From Streptomyces daqingensis (GTDB lineage Bacteria > Actinomycetota > Actinomycetes > Streptomycetales > Streptomycetaceae), in contig NZ_BMMP01000003.1 of the NCBI RefSeq assembly GCF_014645895.1, positions 227,949 through 291,948 on the forward strand: a DNA stretch of 64,000 bases, in the 5' to 3' direction. Positions 48,606-58,354 of the stretch are shown piece after piece. Position numbers and translations under genes: made by a program. The notes under the pieces were generated by a model, which saw nothing but the letters and a program-made list of their open reading frames with translations, did not search any database and was not told the DNA's origin. How positions within the stretch are numbered: the stretch's first letter is position 1; each line of letters starts with the position of its first letter.

Positions 48606-51600
48606 ATGGCCTCGCCGAGCAGTACGCCCACATCTGCCTTCCCCCGGGCAGCCGCCCTGCGAAAGGCGCTCAAGGAGCGCGTGATCGTCGCTGACGGCGC
48701 GATGGGCACGATGATCCAGGCGCAGGACCCCAGCCTCGACGACTTCCAGCAGCTCGAAGGCTGCAACGAGATCCTGAACGTCACACGGCCCGACATCGTC
48801 CGCTCGGTCCACGAGGAGTACTTCGCCGCCGGCGTCGACTGCGTCGAGACCAACACCTTCGGCGCCAACCACGCGGCGCTCGGCGAGTACGACATCGTCG
48901 AGCGCGTCCACGAGCTGTCCGAGACGGGCGCCCGACTCGCCCGGGACGTCGCCGACGAGTTCGAGGCGGAGGACGGCCGCCCCCGCTGGGTGCTCGGCTC
49001 CATGGGCCCCGGCACCAAGCTGCCCACTCTCGGCCACGCCCCGTACGCCACGCTCCGCGACGCCTACCAGCGCAACGCGGAGGGCATGATCGCCGGCGGC
49101 GCGGACGCGCTGCTGGTGGAGACCACGCAGGACCTGCTCCAGACGAAGGCCGCCGTCATCGGGGCCCGCCGCGCCATGGACGCGGTCGGCGCGCACGAGC
49201 TGCCGCTGATCTGCTCGGTGACGGTCGAGACCACCGGCACGATGCTGCTGGGCTCGGAGATCGGGGCGGCCCTCAACGCCCTCGAACCGCTCGGCATCGA
49301 CATGATCGGCCTCAACTGCGCCACGGGTCCCGCCGAGATGAGCGAGCACCTGCGCTACCTCGCGCAGCACGCCCAGGTGCCGATCTCCTGCATGCCCAAC
49401 GCCGGCCTCCCCGTACTCGGCAAGAACGGAGCCCACTACCCGCTGACCCCCGAGGAGCTGTGCGACGCCCACGAGGGCTTCGTCCGCGACTACGGCCTCT
49501 CCCTGGTCGGCGGCTGCTGCGGTACGACCCCGGAGCACCTGCGCCGGCTCGTGGAGCGCGTGCGGGGCAAGGAACCGGCCACGCGCACCCCGGCCCCCGA
49601 ACCCGGCGCCTCGTCGCTGTACCAGCTGGTTCCCTTCCGGCAGGACACCGCGTACCTCGCGATCGGCGAGCGCACGAACGCCAACGGGTCGAAGAAATTC
49701 CGCGAGGCCATGCTGGACGCCCGCTGGGACGACTGCGTCGAGATGGCGCGCGACCAGATCCGCGAGGGCGCCCACATGCTCGACCTGTGCGTCGACTACG
49801 TGGGCCGTGACGGGGTCGCCGACATGAAGGAGCTGGCGGGGCGCTTCGCCACGTCCTCGACCCTGCCCATCGTCCTGGACTCCACCGAGGTGGACGTCAT
49901 CAAGGCCGGCCTGGAGAAGCTCGGCGGCCGGGCGGTGATCAACTCCGTCAACTACGAGGATGGCGACGGGCCCGAGTCCCGCTTCGCCCGCGTCTCCGCG
50001 CTGGCCAGGGAGCACGGCGCCGCCCTGATGGCCCTGACCATCGACGAGGAGGGCCAGGCCCGCACGGCCGAGCACAAGGTCGCCATTGCCGAACGGATCA
50101 TCGAGGACCTCACCACCAACTGGAACATCCCCGAGTCGAGCATCCTCATCGACTGCCTGACGTTCACCATCTGCACCGGGCAGGAGGAGTCCCGCAAGGA
50201 CGGCATCAACACCATCGAGGCCATCCGGGAGCTCAAGCGGCGCCACCCGGACGTGCAGACGACACTCGGCCTGTCCAACATCTCCTTCGGGCTCAACCCG
50301 GCGGCGCGGATCGTCCTCAACTCCGTCTTCCTCGACGAGTGCGTGAAGGCCGGCCTGGACTCCGCGATCGTGCACGCCAGCAAGATCCTCCCGATCGCGC
50401 GGCTCGAGGAGGAGCAGGTCAACACGGCCCTGGACCTCATCTACGACCGCCGCCGCGAGGGCTACGACCCGCTGCAGCACCTGCTGGAGCTCTTCGAGGG
50501 CGTCGACACCAAGGCGATGAAGGCCGGCAAGGCCGAGGAACTGGCCGCCCTGCCCCTGGACGAGCGGTTGCAGCGGCGCATCATCGACGGCGAGCGCAAC
50601 GGCCTGGAGGCCGACCTCGACGAGGCGCTGCAGGAGCGTCCCGCGCTGGACATCGTCAACGACACGCTGCTCGCGGGCATGAAGGTGGTCGGCGAGCTCT
50701 TCGGCTCCGGCCAGATGCAGCTGCCGTTCGTGCTCCAGTCGGCGGAGGTGATGAAGACCGCCGTCGCCCATCTCGAGCCGCACATGGAGAAGTCCGACGA
50801 CGACGGCAAGGGCACGATCGTGCTGGCCACCGTCCGCGGCGACGTGCACGACATCGGCAAGAACCTCGTCGACATCATCCTCTCCAACAACGGCTACAAC
50901 GTCGTCAACCTGGGCATCAAGCAGCCCGTCAGCGCGATCCTCGACGCCGCCGAGGAGAACAAGGCCGACGTCATCGGCATGTCCGGCCTCCTGGTGAAGT
51001 CCACGGTGATCATGAAAGAGAACCTGGAGGAGCTGAACCAGCGCAAGATGTCCGCCGACTTCCCCGTCATCCTCGGCGGTGCGGCCCTGACTCGCGCCTA
51101 CGTGGAGCAGGACCTGCACGAGATCTACGAGGGCGAAGTCCGCTACGCACGCGACGCGTTCGAAGGCCTGCGGCTGATGGACGCCCTCATCGGCATCAAG
51201 CGCGGCGTCCCCGGTGCGGAGCTGCCGCCGCTGAAGCAGCGGCGCGTGCCGAAGCGGCCCTCGTCCGAGGAGGGCCAGGTGCCGGAGGCCGAGGTCAACG
51301 ACGGCTCCGTGCGCTCCGACGTCGCCACCGACAACCCGCTGCCGTCCCCGCCGTTCTGGGGGAGCCGCGTCGTGAAGGGCATCGGCCTCAAGGACTACGC
51401 GTCCTGGATCGACGAGGGCGCCCTCTTCAAGGGCCAGTGGGGGCTGAAGGAGTCCCGCAAGGGCGACGGCCCCAGCTATGAGGAGCTGGTCGAGTCAGAG
51501 GGGCGTCCCCGGCTGCGGGGCCTGCTGGAGAAGCTGCACACCGAGAACCTGCTCGAGGCGGCCGTCGTCTACGGCTACTACCCCTGCGTCTCCAAGGGCG

Positions 51601-52133
51601 ACGACCTGATCCTGCTGAACGAGGACGGCAGCGAGCGCACCCGCTTCACCTTCCCCCGCCAGCGGCGTGGGCGGCGGCTGTGCTTGGCGGACTTCTTCCG
51701 CCCCGAGGACTCCGGCGAGCAGGACGTCGTCGGGCTCCAGGTCGTCACCGTGGGATCCAAGATCGGCGAGAAGACGGCGGAGCTGTTCGCCTCCGACGCC
51801 TACCGGGACTACCTGGAGCTGCACGGCCTCTCCGTACAGCTCGCCGAGGCCCTGGCGGAGTACTGGCACGCCCGGGTCCGCTCCGAGCTGGGATACGCGG
51901 GGGAGGACCCGGAGGCGATGACGGACATGTTCGACCTGAAGTACCGCGGGGCGCGCTTCTCCCTCGGCTACGGGGCCTGCCCGAACCTCGAGGACAGGGC
52001 GAAGATCGCCGATCTGCTGCAGCCGGAGCGCATCGGGGTGGAGCTCTCCGAGGAGTTCCAGCTGCACCCCGAGCAGTCCACGGACGCCATCGTCATTCAC
52101 CACCCGGAGGCCAAGTACTTCAACGCCCGATAA
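48606..52133 (+). CDS. metH: cobalamin-dependent methionine synthase
   Basis: The 1175-residue MetH starts at ATG 48606 after AGGGAG. It has the homocysteine module (VIVADGAMGTMIQ, GGCCGTTPEH with the zinc cysteines), the folate module (YLAIGERTNANGSKKF), the B12 cap and binding module with GDVHDIGK where His748 is the lower cobalt ligand, and the C-terminal activation domain (YGYYPCVSKGDDL, RFSLGYGACPNLEDR) that binds S-adenosylmethionine. It makes methionine from homocysteine using methyltetrahydrofolate. I looked for a cobalamin riboswitch in the 277-base upstream gap and saw no B12 box. A strong terminator follows. Confidence 0.97.
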   Translation: MASPSSTPTSAFPRAAALRKALKERVIVADGAMGTMIQAQDPSLDDFQQLEGCNEILNVTRPDIVRSVHEEYFAAGVDCVETNTFGANHAALGEYDIVERVHELSETGARLARDVADEFEAEDGRPRWVLGSMGPGTKLPTLGHAPYATLRDAYQRNAEGMIAGGADALLVETTQDLLQTKAAVIGARRAMDAVGAHELPLICSVTVETTGTMLLGSEIGAALNALEPLGIDMIGLNCATGPAEMSEHLRYLAQHAQVPISCMPNAGLPVLGKNGAHYPLTPEELCDAHEGFVRDYGLSLVGGCCGTTPEHLRRLVERVRGKEPATRTPAPEPGASSLYQLVPFRQDTAYLAIGERTNANGSKKFREAMLDARWDDCVEMARDQIREGAHMLDLCVDYVGRDGVADMKELAGRFATSSTLPIVLDSTEVDVIKAGLEKLGGRAVINSVNYEDGDGPESRFARVSALAREHGAALMALTIDEEGQARTAEHKVAIAERIIEDLTTNWNIPESSILIDCLTFTICTGQEESRKDGINTIEAIRELKRRHPDVQTTLGLSNISFGLNPAARIVLNSVFLDECVKAGLDSAIVHASKILPIARLEEEQVNTALDLIYDRRREGYDPLQHLLELFEGVDTKAMKAGKAEELAALPLDERLQRRIIDGERNGLEADLDEALQERPALDIVNDTLLAGMKVVGELFGSGQMQLPFVLQSAEVMKTAVAHLEPHMEKSDDDGKGTIVLATVRGDVHDIGKNLVDIILSNNGYNVVNLGIKQPVSAILDAAEENKADVIGMSGLLVKSTVIMKENLEELNQRKMSADFPVILGGAALTRAYVEQDLHEIYEGEVRYARDAFEGLRLMDALIGIKRGVPGAELPPLKQRRVPKRPSSEEGQVPEAEVNDGSVRSDVATDNPLPSPPFWGSRVVKGIGLKDYASWIDEGALFKGQWGLKESRKGDGPSYEELVESEGRPRLRGLLEKLHTENLLEAAVVYGYYPCVSKGDDLILLNEDGSERTRFTFPRQRRGRRLCLADFFRPEDSGEQDVVGLQVVTVGSKIGEKTAELFASDAYRDYLELHGLSVQLAEALAEYWHARVRSELGYAGEDPEAMTDMFDLKYRGARFSLGYGACPNLEDRAKIADLLQPERIGVELSEEFQLHPEQSTDAIVIHHPEAKYFNAR

Positions 52134-52173
52134 CGGGTATGAGCGAACCATCGTAGAATGGTCGGTCCGGTAG

Positions 52174-52211
52174 AGGCCGGTCGTCCGCTCCCCTGAGCGG
52201 CCGACCGGCCT
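52174..52211 (+). terminator. metH terminator
   Basis: AGGCCGGTCG (52174-52183) pairs with CGACCGGCCT (52202-52211), and inside it CCGCT pairs with AGCGG over a 6-base loop. TTGTTGT follows. A small hairpin ACCAT/ATGGT lies just before it at 52148-52163. Confidence 0.88.
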
Positions 52212-52238
52212 TGTTGTCCCTTACGGAGGTGTATGCGG

Positions 52239-52940
52239 ATGACCAGTTCCACCCCCGCGCTCGGCACTCTGACGGCCGAAGGCTCGTCCCTGCAGGCAGT
52301 GCTCCTCGACATGGACGGCACCCTTGTCGACACGGAGGACTTCTGGTGGGACGCCGAGAGTGAGGCATTCGCGGAACTGGGACACGTCCTGAAGGACGAG
52401 TGGCGGCAGGTCGTGGTCGGCGGCCCCATGACCCGCAGCGCCGGCTTCCTCATCGAAGCCACGGAGGCCGACATCACGGTGGATGAGCTGACCGTGCTGC
52501 TCAACGCCAAGTTCACCGAGCGGCTCCGGCGCGGCGTGCCCCTCGCACCCGGGGCCCGGCGGCTCCTCACGGAGCTGCGCCTGCACGGCGTCCCGACGGC
52601 GCTGGTCTCCGCGTCGCACCGCGAGATCGTCGACGAGATGCTCAAGTCCCTGGGGGCGGAGCACTTCGACGTGACCATCGCCGGGGACGAGCTGTCGCGC
52701 ACCAAGCCGCACCCCGACCCGTATCTGACGGCCGCGAGGCGGCTGGGCGCCGATCCGGCCCGTTGCGCCGTCATCGAGGACACGGTGACCGGAGTGGCCG
52801 CGGGGGAGGCCGCGGGGTGCCAAGTGGTCGCCGTGCCGTCCGTGTCGCCGATCGAGGCCGCCGAGGGACGCACTGTCGTGAAGTCCCTAGAGGAAGTGAA
52901 TCTGGCTTTTCTGCGGTCGCTCGTCATGGTGCCCCACTAG
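52239..52940 (+). CDS. HAD-family phosphatase
   Basis: The 233-residue hydrolase has the HAD motifs LLDMDGTLVDT (nucleophile Asp), PTALVSASHREI (motif II), KPHPDPYLTAA (Lys) and CAVIEDTVTGVAAGEAAG (acidic motif IV). The cap is the helical type of beta-phosphoglucomutase-like phosphatases. ATG 52239 is chosen because it lies 8 bases after GGAGGT; ATG 52233 is only 2 bases away. The substrate is not evident. It lies just after metH but behind a terminator, so it has its own transcript or depends on readthrough. Confidence 0.9.
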   Translation: MTSSTPALGTLTAEGSSLQAVLLDMDGTLVDTEDFWWDAESEAFAELGHVLKDEWRQVVVGGPMTRSAGFLIEATEADITVDELTVLLNAKFTERLRRGVPLAPGARRLLTELRLHGVPTALVSASHREIVDEMLKSLGAEHFDVTIAGDELSRTKPHPDPYLTAARRLGADPARCAVIEDTVTGVAAGEAAGCQVVAVPSVSPIEAAEGRTVVKSLEEVNLAFLRSLVMVPH

Positions 52941-53282
52941 GCGTTATTCGCCGACTGCCAACTTTTCAGCGGTGATTCGCGAACGGGCCCCCTTGACGCG
53001 GCGCGTAGGGGACAGTGGCATACATCACGCACCGTTCGCCGCCGCCGGTTTCGGTGTGCGGCATGTCCCCTGAAGTGCGACGCAAATGCCGCTGTGTCCA
53101 CATTGACCGACTGTTCGGACAGTTCGTTTCGGCTGTCCGTGCAATGGATCGGAGGTGATCCCCACGGGCCCCGAGTCCGTTGGCAGAACGTGCCTTGAGG
53201 ATTTCTTTCTGTCGATGTTTCAGCTTTCCCTCCCGGCCTTCCGCCGCGTGGAGAATCCGGCCGGAGGAGAGGACCGCCGTTC
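52941..53282. promoter_or_regulatory. 342-base gap before the binding-protein gene
   Basis: No gene is visible. TTGACG at 52994 could be a -35 box. A palindrome ACTGT-tcgg-ACAGT occupies 53110-53123, directly after TTGACC (53103-53108). The last 60 bases are pyrimidine-rich and then carry GGAGGAGAGGA before the ATG at 53283. Confidence 0.4.
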
Positions 53283-54875
53283 ATGATCCGCAAAACCATC
53301 GCGCTGCCCGCGGCAGCCGCTCTTCTGACGTCCCTGCTCGCCGGCTGCGGCGTGGAGCCCGCTGACGGGGAGGGGATCATCGTGGGTACGACGGATTCCT
53401 TCGCAGTCACCGACTCCACCCCGGCGCCCTTCGACCCGGCGGCCTCCTACGACGTCAGTGCGTGGAACGTCATGCGCAACACGTTCCAGACGCTGCTGCG
53501 AATACCCCGCTCCGGCACCCGCCCCGTGACCGACGCGGCCGAGCGCTGCGGCTTCGTCGACAAGCAGAACGTTCACTACACCTGCACGCTGCGCAAGGGG
53601 CTGACCTTCTCGAACGGGCACAAGCTCGACGCCCGCGACGTCGAGTACTCGGTGAGACGGATGCTGAACATCCGTTACGCCAACGGCCCCGTCTCGCTGC
53701 TCAGCGGCATCAAGAAGGTCAAGGCCACCAGCGCCCGCGAGATCGAGTTCCGGCTGAAGAAGTCGGACGCGACCTTCCCGTACAAGCTCGCCACCCCGGC
53801 CGCGGCCATCGTCGACAGCGAGACGTACCCCGACGACGGCTTCATCAAGAGCTTCAAGATCACGGGATCGGGCCCCTACCTGCTGGAGAGCCTCGACGAC
53901 AAGGCGGGCAAGGCGGTCTTCACGCGCAACCCGGACTACAAGGGCGGGCTCAAGATCCGCAACGAGCGGATCGAACTGCGCTTCTACCCGAGCTCCAAGG
54001 CTATGGAGAAGGCGCTCCGCGACGGCGACATCGATCTGATGAACCGTACGATCTCGCCGAAGCAGGTGGCCGATCTGGAGGCGGCCGGCGACGACCGCGT
54101 CGACCTGGTCGAGCAGCCCGGCCAGGAGATCCGCTACCTCGTCTTCAACACCGAGGACGAGACGATGGGCCGGCGTTCGGTGCGGCGGGCGATGGCGGAG
54201 GTCATCGACCGCAAGGAACTCGTACGGGACGTCTACTCGCGTACCGCCGAACCGCTTTACTCGCTGGTCCCCTCCGGCGTCACGGGCCACCGCAACTCCT
54301 TCTTCAACGAGTACGGCGAGCCGGAGAAGGACGCCGCCCGCGAGATCCTGGAAGAGGCGGGCGTCGAGATCCCGGTGAAGCTGGAACTCGCCTACACCAC
54401 GGACCACTACGGCAGCGTCACCGAGAAGGAGTTCGACAACCTCGAGAAGCAGCTGGACGACAGCGGGCTCTTCAAGGTGAAGACGAAGGGCGTGCCCTGG
54501 GCGAAGTACCGCTCCGCGGCGCTGGAGGGCAAGTACGAGGTCTACGGCTACGGCTGGTTCCCCGACTTCCCGGACGCCGACAACTACATCGCCCCGTTCT
54601 TCGAGAAGAACAACTTCCTCGGCAGCACCTACACGAACCCGGAGATCCGCGATGAGCTGATTCCGCTGACGCGCCGCGTCGCCGACCGGGTCCGTACCGC
54701 CGACGGCTTCGGACGCGCGCAGGACATCGTGGCCGAAGAGGTGCCGGTACTGCCGCTGTGGCAGGGCAAGCAGTTCATCGCCGCACGGGACGGCATCACG
54801 GGCGTGGAGTGGGCGCTCAACTCCTCCTCCGTGCTGCAGCTGTGGGAACTGGGCCGTAACACGGACGCGGACTGA
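53283..54875 (+). CDS. solute-binding lipoprotein, peptide/oligopeptide type
   Basis: The 530-residue protein begins with a lipoprotein signal peptide ending in LLAGC (lipid-modified Cys22). It follows the family 5 binding-protein pattern: RKGLTFSNGHKLDARDVEYS, ITGSGPYLLESLDD, VRRAMAEVIDRKELVRDVYS, YGYGWFPDFPDADNYI. Such proteins catch peptides or related solutes outside the cell and deliver them to an ABC importer. No permease or ATPase genes lie next to it, so it is an orphan here and may use a permease encoded elsewhere or act as a sensor. The start ATG is preceded by GGAGGAG. Confidence 0.92.
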   Translation: MIRKTIALPAAAALLTSLLAGCGVEPADGEGIIVGTTDSFAVTDSTPAPFDPAASYDVSAWNVMRNTFQTLLRIPRSGTRPVTDAAERCGFVDKQNVHYTCTLRKGLTFSNGHKLDARDVEYSVRRMLNIRYANGPVSLLSGIKKVKATSAREIEFRLKKSDATFPYKLATPAAAIVDSETYPDDGFIKSFKITGSGPYLLESLDDKAGKAVFTRNPDYKGGLKIRNERIELRFYPSSKAMEKALRDGDIDLMNRTISPKQVADLEAAGDDRVDLVEQPGQEIRYLVFNTEDETMGRRSVRRAMAEVIDRKELVRDVYSRTAEPLYSLVPSGVTGHRNSFFNEYGEPEKDAAREILEEAGVEIPVKLELAYTTDHYGSVTEKEFDNLEKQLDDSGLFKVKTKGVPWAKYRSAALEGKYEVYGYGWFPDFPDADNYIAPFFEKNNFLGSTYTNPEIRDELIPLTRRVADRVRTADGFGRAQDIVAEEVPVLPLWQGKQFIAARDGITGVEWALNSSSVLQLWELGRNTDAD

Positions 54876-54946
54876 GCCTTCGTCAGCGGGATCCCCAGGG
54901 GCCGAGAGACCCCGAGGGGCTCCCAGGGGCTGAGGAGCAGTCAGAC

Positions 54947-54990
54947 GGCCTCGTCCGTCCCGGCGGTCACGTGCCGGGACGGACGAGGCC
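54947..54990. terminator. 18-bp hairpin over the response-regulator 3' end
   Basis: An 18-bp perfect stem (54947-54964 with 54973-54990) encloses an 8-base loop that contains the regulator's stop codon. It ends both the binding-protein gene and the convergent regulator. Confidence 0.85.
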
Positions 54991-55635
54991 GCTCTCGTAC
55001 GCGTAGACGGCGGCCTGCACGCGGTCGCGGAGCCCCAGCTTCGTCAGCACGTGGCCGACGTGCGTCTTCACCGTCGTCTCGGAGACGAACAGGTCGGCGG
55101 CGATCTCCGAGTTCGACAGGCCGCGTGCCACCAGCTTCAGCACCTCCACCTCACGGTCCGTCAGCTGGTTGAGGGCGTCGGGCACCGGCTCCTCGCCGGA
55201 GGGGAGCTTCCCCGCGTACTTGTCCAGCAGGCGGCGGGTGATGCTGGGGGCCAGCATGGCCTCGCCGTCGGCGACCACCCGGATCGCCTGCACCAGTTCG
55301 GCAGCGGGAGCGTCCTTCAGCAGGAAGCCGCTGGCGCCGGCGCGCAGGGCCTCCACCACGTACTCGTCGAGGTCGAAGGTGGTCAGCACCAGCACCTTCG
55401 CGGGGCCGTCCTTCGCGGGGCCTGTGATGCGGCGGGTCGCCTCGACGCCGTCCATCCTCGGCATGCGGATGTCCATCAGCACCACGTCCGGCTGCAGCGC
55501 CCGCACCTGGTCCAGGGCCTGGAGGCCGTCGCCCGCCTCGCCGACGACGGCGATGTCCTGCTCCGCCTCGAGGATCATCCGGAAGCCGGTGCGCAGCAGC
55601 GGCTGATCGTCTACCAGCAGAACGCGGACAGCCAC
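54967..55635 (-). CDS. NarL/LuxR-type response regulator
   Basis: The 222-residue protein has a receiver domain (acid pair Asp9-Asp10, phosphoacceptor Asp55 in VLMDIRMP, VLVLTTFD, and Lys in FLLKDAP) and a C-terminal LuxR-type helix-turn-helix (LTDREVEVLKLVARGLSNSEIAADL). GTG 55635 lies after AAGGAG; the track of codons upstream has no better site. No sensor kinase gene is next to it, so it is an orphan in this window. The neighbouring nuclease gene on the same strand ends 46 bases upstream. Confidence 0.93.
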   Translation of the reverse strand: MAVRVLLVDDQPLLRTGFRMILEAEQDIAVVGEAGDGLQALDQVRALQPDVVLMDIRMPRMDGVEATRRITGPAKDGPAKVLVLTTFDLDEYVVEALRAGASGFLLKDAPAAELVQAIRVVADGEAMLAPSITRRLLDKYAGKLPSGEEPVPDALNQLTDREVEVLKLVARGLSNSEIAADLFVSETTVKTHVGHVLTKLGLRDRVQAAVYAYESGLVRPGT

Positions 55636-55680
55636 GGAATCTCCTTCGGCAAGCGGCAGGTCATGTGGCCCCATTCTCGC

Positions 55681-56610
55681 TCAAGCCTGCGCGGGCGACT
55701 CCTGGGACCCTTCGGTGCGCGGCTCGGGCAGCCGGGGCTGGACGGTGAGCGGGTAGGGCGGGGGAGAGCCCCCGAACTCCGGGCAGTGCGCCTGGTGGTC
55801 GCACCAGCCGCACAGCTTGCCCCGCCTGGGCCGCCAGTCACCCGTCTCCGTCGCACGGGTGATGGCCTCCCACAGGGCGAGCAGCTTGCGCTCGACACGC
55901 AGCAGGTCGTTCTCGTCCGGGTCGTACGTCAGCACGTCGCCGCTGCCGAGGAAGACGAGCTGCAGGCGCCTGGGCACCACGCCGCGCAGCCGCCACACCA
56001 CCAGCGCGTAGAACTTCATCTGGAACAGCGGCCCGTCGGCGAACTGCGGAGGCGGCGCCTTGCCCGTCTTGTAGTCGACGATCCGCACCTCCCCGGTGGG
56101 AGCGACGTCGACGCGGTCGATGATGCCGCGCAGCCGCAGCCCGGAGTCGAGCTTCGTCTCGACGAACAGCTCGCGCTCCGCCGGTTCCAGACGGGTCGGA
56201 TCCTCCAGCGAGAACCACCGCTCGACCAGCGCTTCCGCCTCGGCGAGCCACAGGGCGAGCTGCTCCCCGTCGAGCGGGATCTCCTCGTCCTCTCCCTCCT
56301 CGGAGGCGGCGCCGTCCGCTCCGCTGCCCTCCGGGGTGAACAGCTGCCGCAGCTCGGGGCGTTTGGCCAGCAGCCGCTCCCACTCGCCCGCGACCAGGGA
56401 CCGGGCCCGCCGCACGTCGCGGTGCTCGGCCGGCGCGTCGAAGAGCCGCTCCAGCACCGCGTGGACGACGGTTCCCCGTGTGGCCGCGGCTGAAGGTTTC
56501 TCAGGCAGTTTGTCGATCACCCGGAAGCGGTAGAGCAGCGGGCACTGCATGAAGTCGCTGGCGCGGGAAGGTGAAAGGGAGTTGGGCGGCGAGGCGACTC
56601 GGGTCTTCAT
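55681..56610 (-). CDS. RecB-family nuclease with Cys cluster
   Basis: The 309-residue protein is a stand-alone PD-(D/E)XK nuclease like the C-terminal part of AddB/RecB. LSPSRASDFMQCPLLYRFRVIDKLPEKP starts it; GTVVHAVLERLFD, LRGIIDRVDV and VRIVDYKTGKAP carry the active-site Asp and Lys. A C-terminal LCGWCDHQAHC with the early Cys in FMQC makes a likely 4Fe-4S cluster, as in AddB. It should cut DNA during repair. ATG 56610 is preceded eight bases away by TAGGGT on its strand, so it may be leaderless. The earlier start at 56685 lies before that box. Confidence 0.9.
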   Translation of the reverse strand: MKTRVASPPNSLSPSRASDFMQCPLLYRFRVIDKLPEKPSAAATRGTVVHAVLERLFDAPAEHRDVRRARSLVAGEWERLLAKRPELRQLFTPEGSGADGAASEEGEDEEIPLDGEQLALWLAEAEALVERWFSLEDPTRLEPAERELFVETKLDSGLRLRGIIDRVDVAPTGEVRIVDYKTGKAPPPQFADGPLFQMKFYALVVWRLRGVVPRRLQLVFLGSGDVLTYDPDENDLLRVERKLLALWEAITRATETGDWRPRRGKLCGWCDHQAHCPEFGGSPPPYPLTVQPRLPEPRTEGSQESPAQA

Positions 56611-56732
56611 GGGGTACGACCCTAGGGCCCCGCACCGACAGCGGACGCATACCATCGAGGACGACGCACCGCACTGCACGATCATGGGACCGGCAGCGCT
56701 GCGGAGTGCGAGGAAGCGGCAGAGGGGAACCC

Positions 56733-58322
56733 GTGGCGGACACGGACAACGGCGGCGGACCGCACGACGGCTCCGGCGGACCGGAAAGGGAGGGAGCGGA
56801 CATGGACCGTGCCCCCGACCGTCCCGGCAGCCGGACGCACCCCGAAGGACAGCCGGAGCGCGGCGCGACGCCGGAGCCTCAGCGGGACCCCGCCGACGGC
56901 AGCACCGGCGCTTCCCCCGGCGATGCCCCCGCAGCCGGCGGCCCCGAACCCGGTGACTCCCGGCCCGGCGGCCCCCCTGCCGGCGCTGAGAAGGACGCGC
57001 GGGACGCGCAGGGCCCTCAGAGCCCGGAGCAGGCCCCCGGCCAGGACGCCACGGCGCCGGAGCGCGGCGCAGGCACCGGGAACGCGCCTCCGCCCCCCGT
57101 GAGCCCGCGCCCGGAGACCGACGGCACGCAGCGCCCCACCCCCCTCGCCACAGACAAGGCCCGGCGCAACGGCCCCTTCGGCGGCGGCATCCTGATGGGC
57201 CGTCCCTTCGGCGTCCCCGTCTACGTGGCGCCGAGCTGGTTCCTCGTCGCGGCGCTCATCACGTGGGTCTTCGGAGGCCAGCTCGACCGCGTCCTGCCTG
57301 AGCTGGGCGCCCTGCGCTACCTCATCGCGCTCTTCTTCGCGGTGGCCTTCTACGCCTCGGTCCTCGTGCACGAACTCGCCCACACCGTCGTGGCACTCCG
57401 CTTCAAGCTGCCCGTCCGCCGCATCCAGCTCCAGTTCTTCGGTGGCGTCTCCGAGATCGAGAAGGAGGCCGAGAACCCCGGACGCGAGTTCTGGCTCGCG
57501 TTCGTCGGCCCGCTGCTCTCCCTGGTGCTGGCGGCGCTCTTCTACGGCGGGATGCAGGTCGTGGAGCCCGGCACCGTCCCCGGCGTGCTGCTGGCCGGCC
57601 TGATGGTCTCCAACCTCATCGTGGCGGCCTTCAATCTGCTCCCCGGGCTGCCGCTGGACGGCGGACGCATGCTGCGCGCGCTGGTGTGGAAGCTCAGCGG
57701 ACGCCCCATGACCGGAACCGTCTTCGCCGCCTGGACGGGCCGCGCCCTCGCCATCGCCGTGCTGATCGGCCTGCCGCTGGCCACGTACGCGGGCGGCTTC
57801 ACGCAGCAGAGCATCGGCGGCGTCGACTCCGTCATGGACGCGCTGCTCGCCGCCATCCTCGCGGCGATCATCTGGACCGGCGCCGGCAACAGCCTCCGCA
57901 TGGCGCGGCTGCGCGAACACCTTCCGGACCTGCGGGCCCGCGCGCTCACCCGGCGTGCCGTCCCCGTGACGGCCGACACCCCTCTCTCCGAGGCGCTGCG
58001 CCGCGCGAACGAGGCCGGAGCGCGGGCCCTCGTCGTCGTCGACGCCCTGGGCGCTCCGCTGTCCCTCGTACGGGAGGCCGCCATCGCCGGGGTCCCCGAG
58101 CACCGCCGCCCCTGGGTGGCCGTCTCGACACTCGCGCAGGAGCTGAAGGACGGCATGCGCGTCCCCGCGGAGCTGGCCGGCGAGGAGCTGCTGGAGTACC
58201 TGCGGGCCACCCCCGCCACCGAGTACCTGGTCGTCGAGGAGACCGGCGAGATCTACGGGGTCCTCGCCACCGGCGACGTCGAGCGGGCCTTCGTCGCGGC
58301 CATGGCGAAGCCCTCGGCGTGA
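56733..58322 (+). CDS. site-2 protease (M50) with CBS region
   Basis: GTG 56733 after GAGGGG gives 529 residues; ATG 56802 is an alternative. The first 145 residues are a disordered Pro/Gly/Glu-rich arm. Membrane segments then carry the zinc motif H213-E-L-A-H217 and the second zinc ligand region NLLPGLPLDGG with Asp309. The C-terminal domain from about 400 is CBS-like (PLSEALRRANEAGARALVVVD and EYLVVEETGEIYGVLATGDV). This is the M50B intramembrane protease family; actinobacterial members cut anti-sigma factors or other membrane targets. The target here is unknown. The next gene, trmI, starts 32 bases after it. Confidence 0.92.
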   Translation: MADTDNGGGPHDGSGGPEREGADMDRAPDRPGSRTHPEGQPERGATPEPQRDPADGSTGASPGDAPAAGGPEPGDSRPGGPPAGAEKDARDAQGPQSPEQAPGQDATAPERGAGTGNAPPPPVSPRPETDGTQRPTPLATDKARRNGPFGGGILMGRPFGVPVYVAPSWFLVAALITWVFGGQLDRVLPELGALRYLIALFFAVAFYASVLVHELAHTVVALRFKLPVRRIQLQFFGGVSEIEKEAENPGREFWLAFVGPLLSLVLAALFYGGMQVVEPGTVPGVLLAGLMVSNLIVAAFNLLPGLPLDGGRMLRALVWKLSGRPMTGTVFAAWTGRALAIAVLIGLPLATYAGGFTQQSIGGVDSVMDALLAAILAAIIWTGAGNSLRMARLREHLPDLRARALTRRAVPVTADTPLSEALRRANEAGARALVVVDALGAPLSLVREAAIAGVPEHRRPWVAVSTLAQELKDGMRVPAELAGEELLEYLRATPATEYLVVEETGEIYGVLATGDVERAFVAAMAKPSA

Positions 58323-58342
58323 ACCCCGCAGGACACACCCGT

Positions 58343-58348
58343 TAGTCT
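58343..58348 (+). promoter_or_regulatory. TAGTCT -10 box of trmI
   Basis: TAGTCT lies six bases before ATG 58355, and there is no ribosome site, so this too looks like a leaderless transcript. Confidence 0.55.
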
Positions 58349-58354
58349 GTGCGC

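Noticed and set aside
48033..51119. 1028-codon minus-strand frame opposite metH
   Set aside because: Antisense shadow of metH; no start context and no domain.
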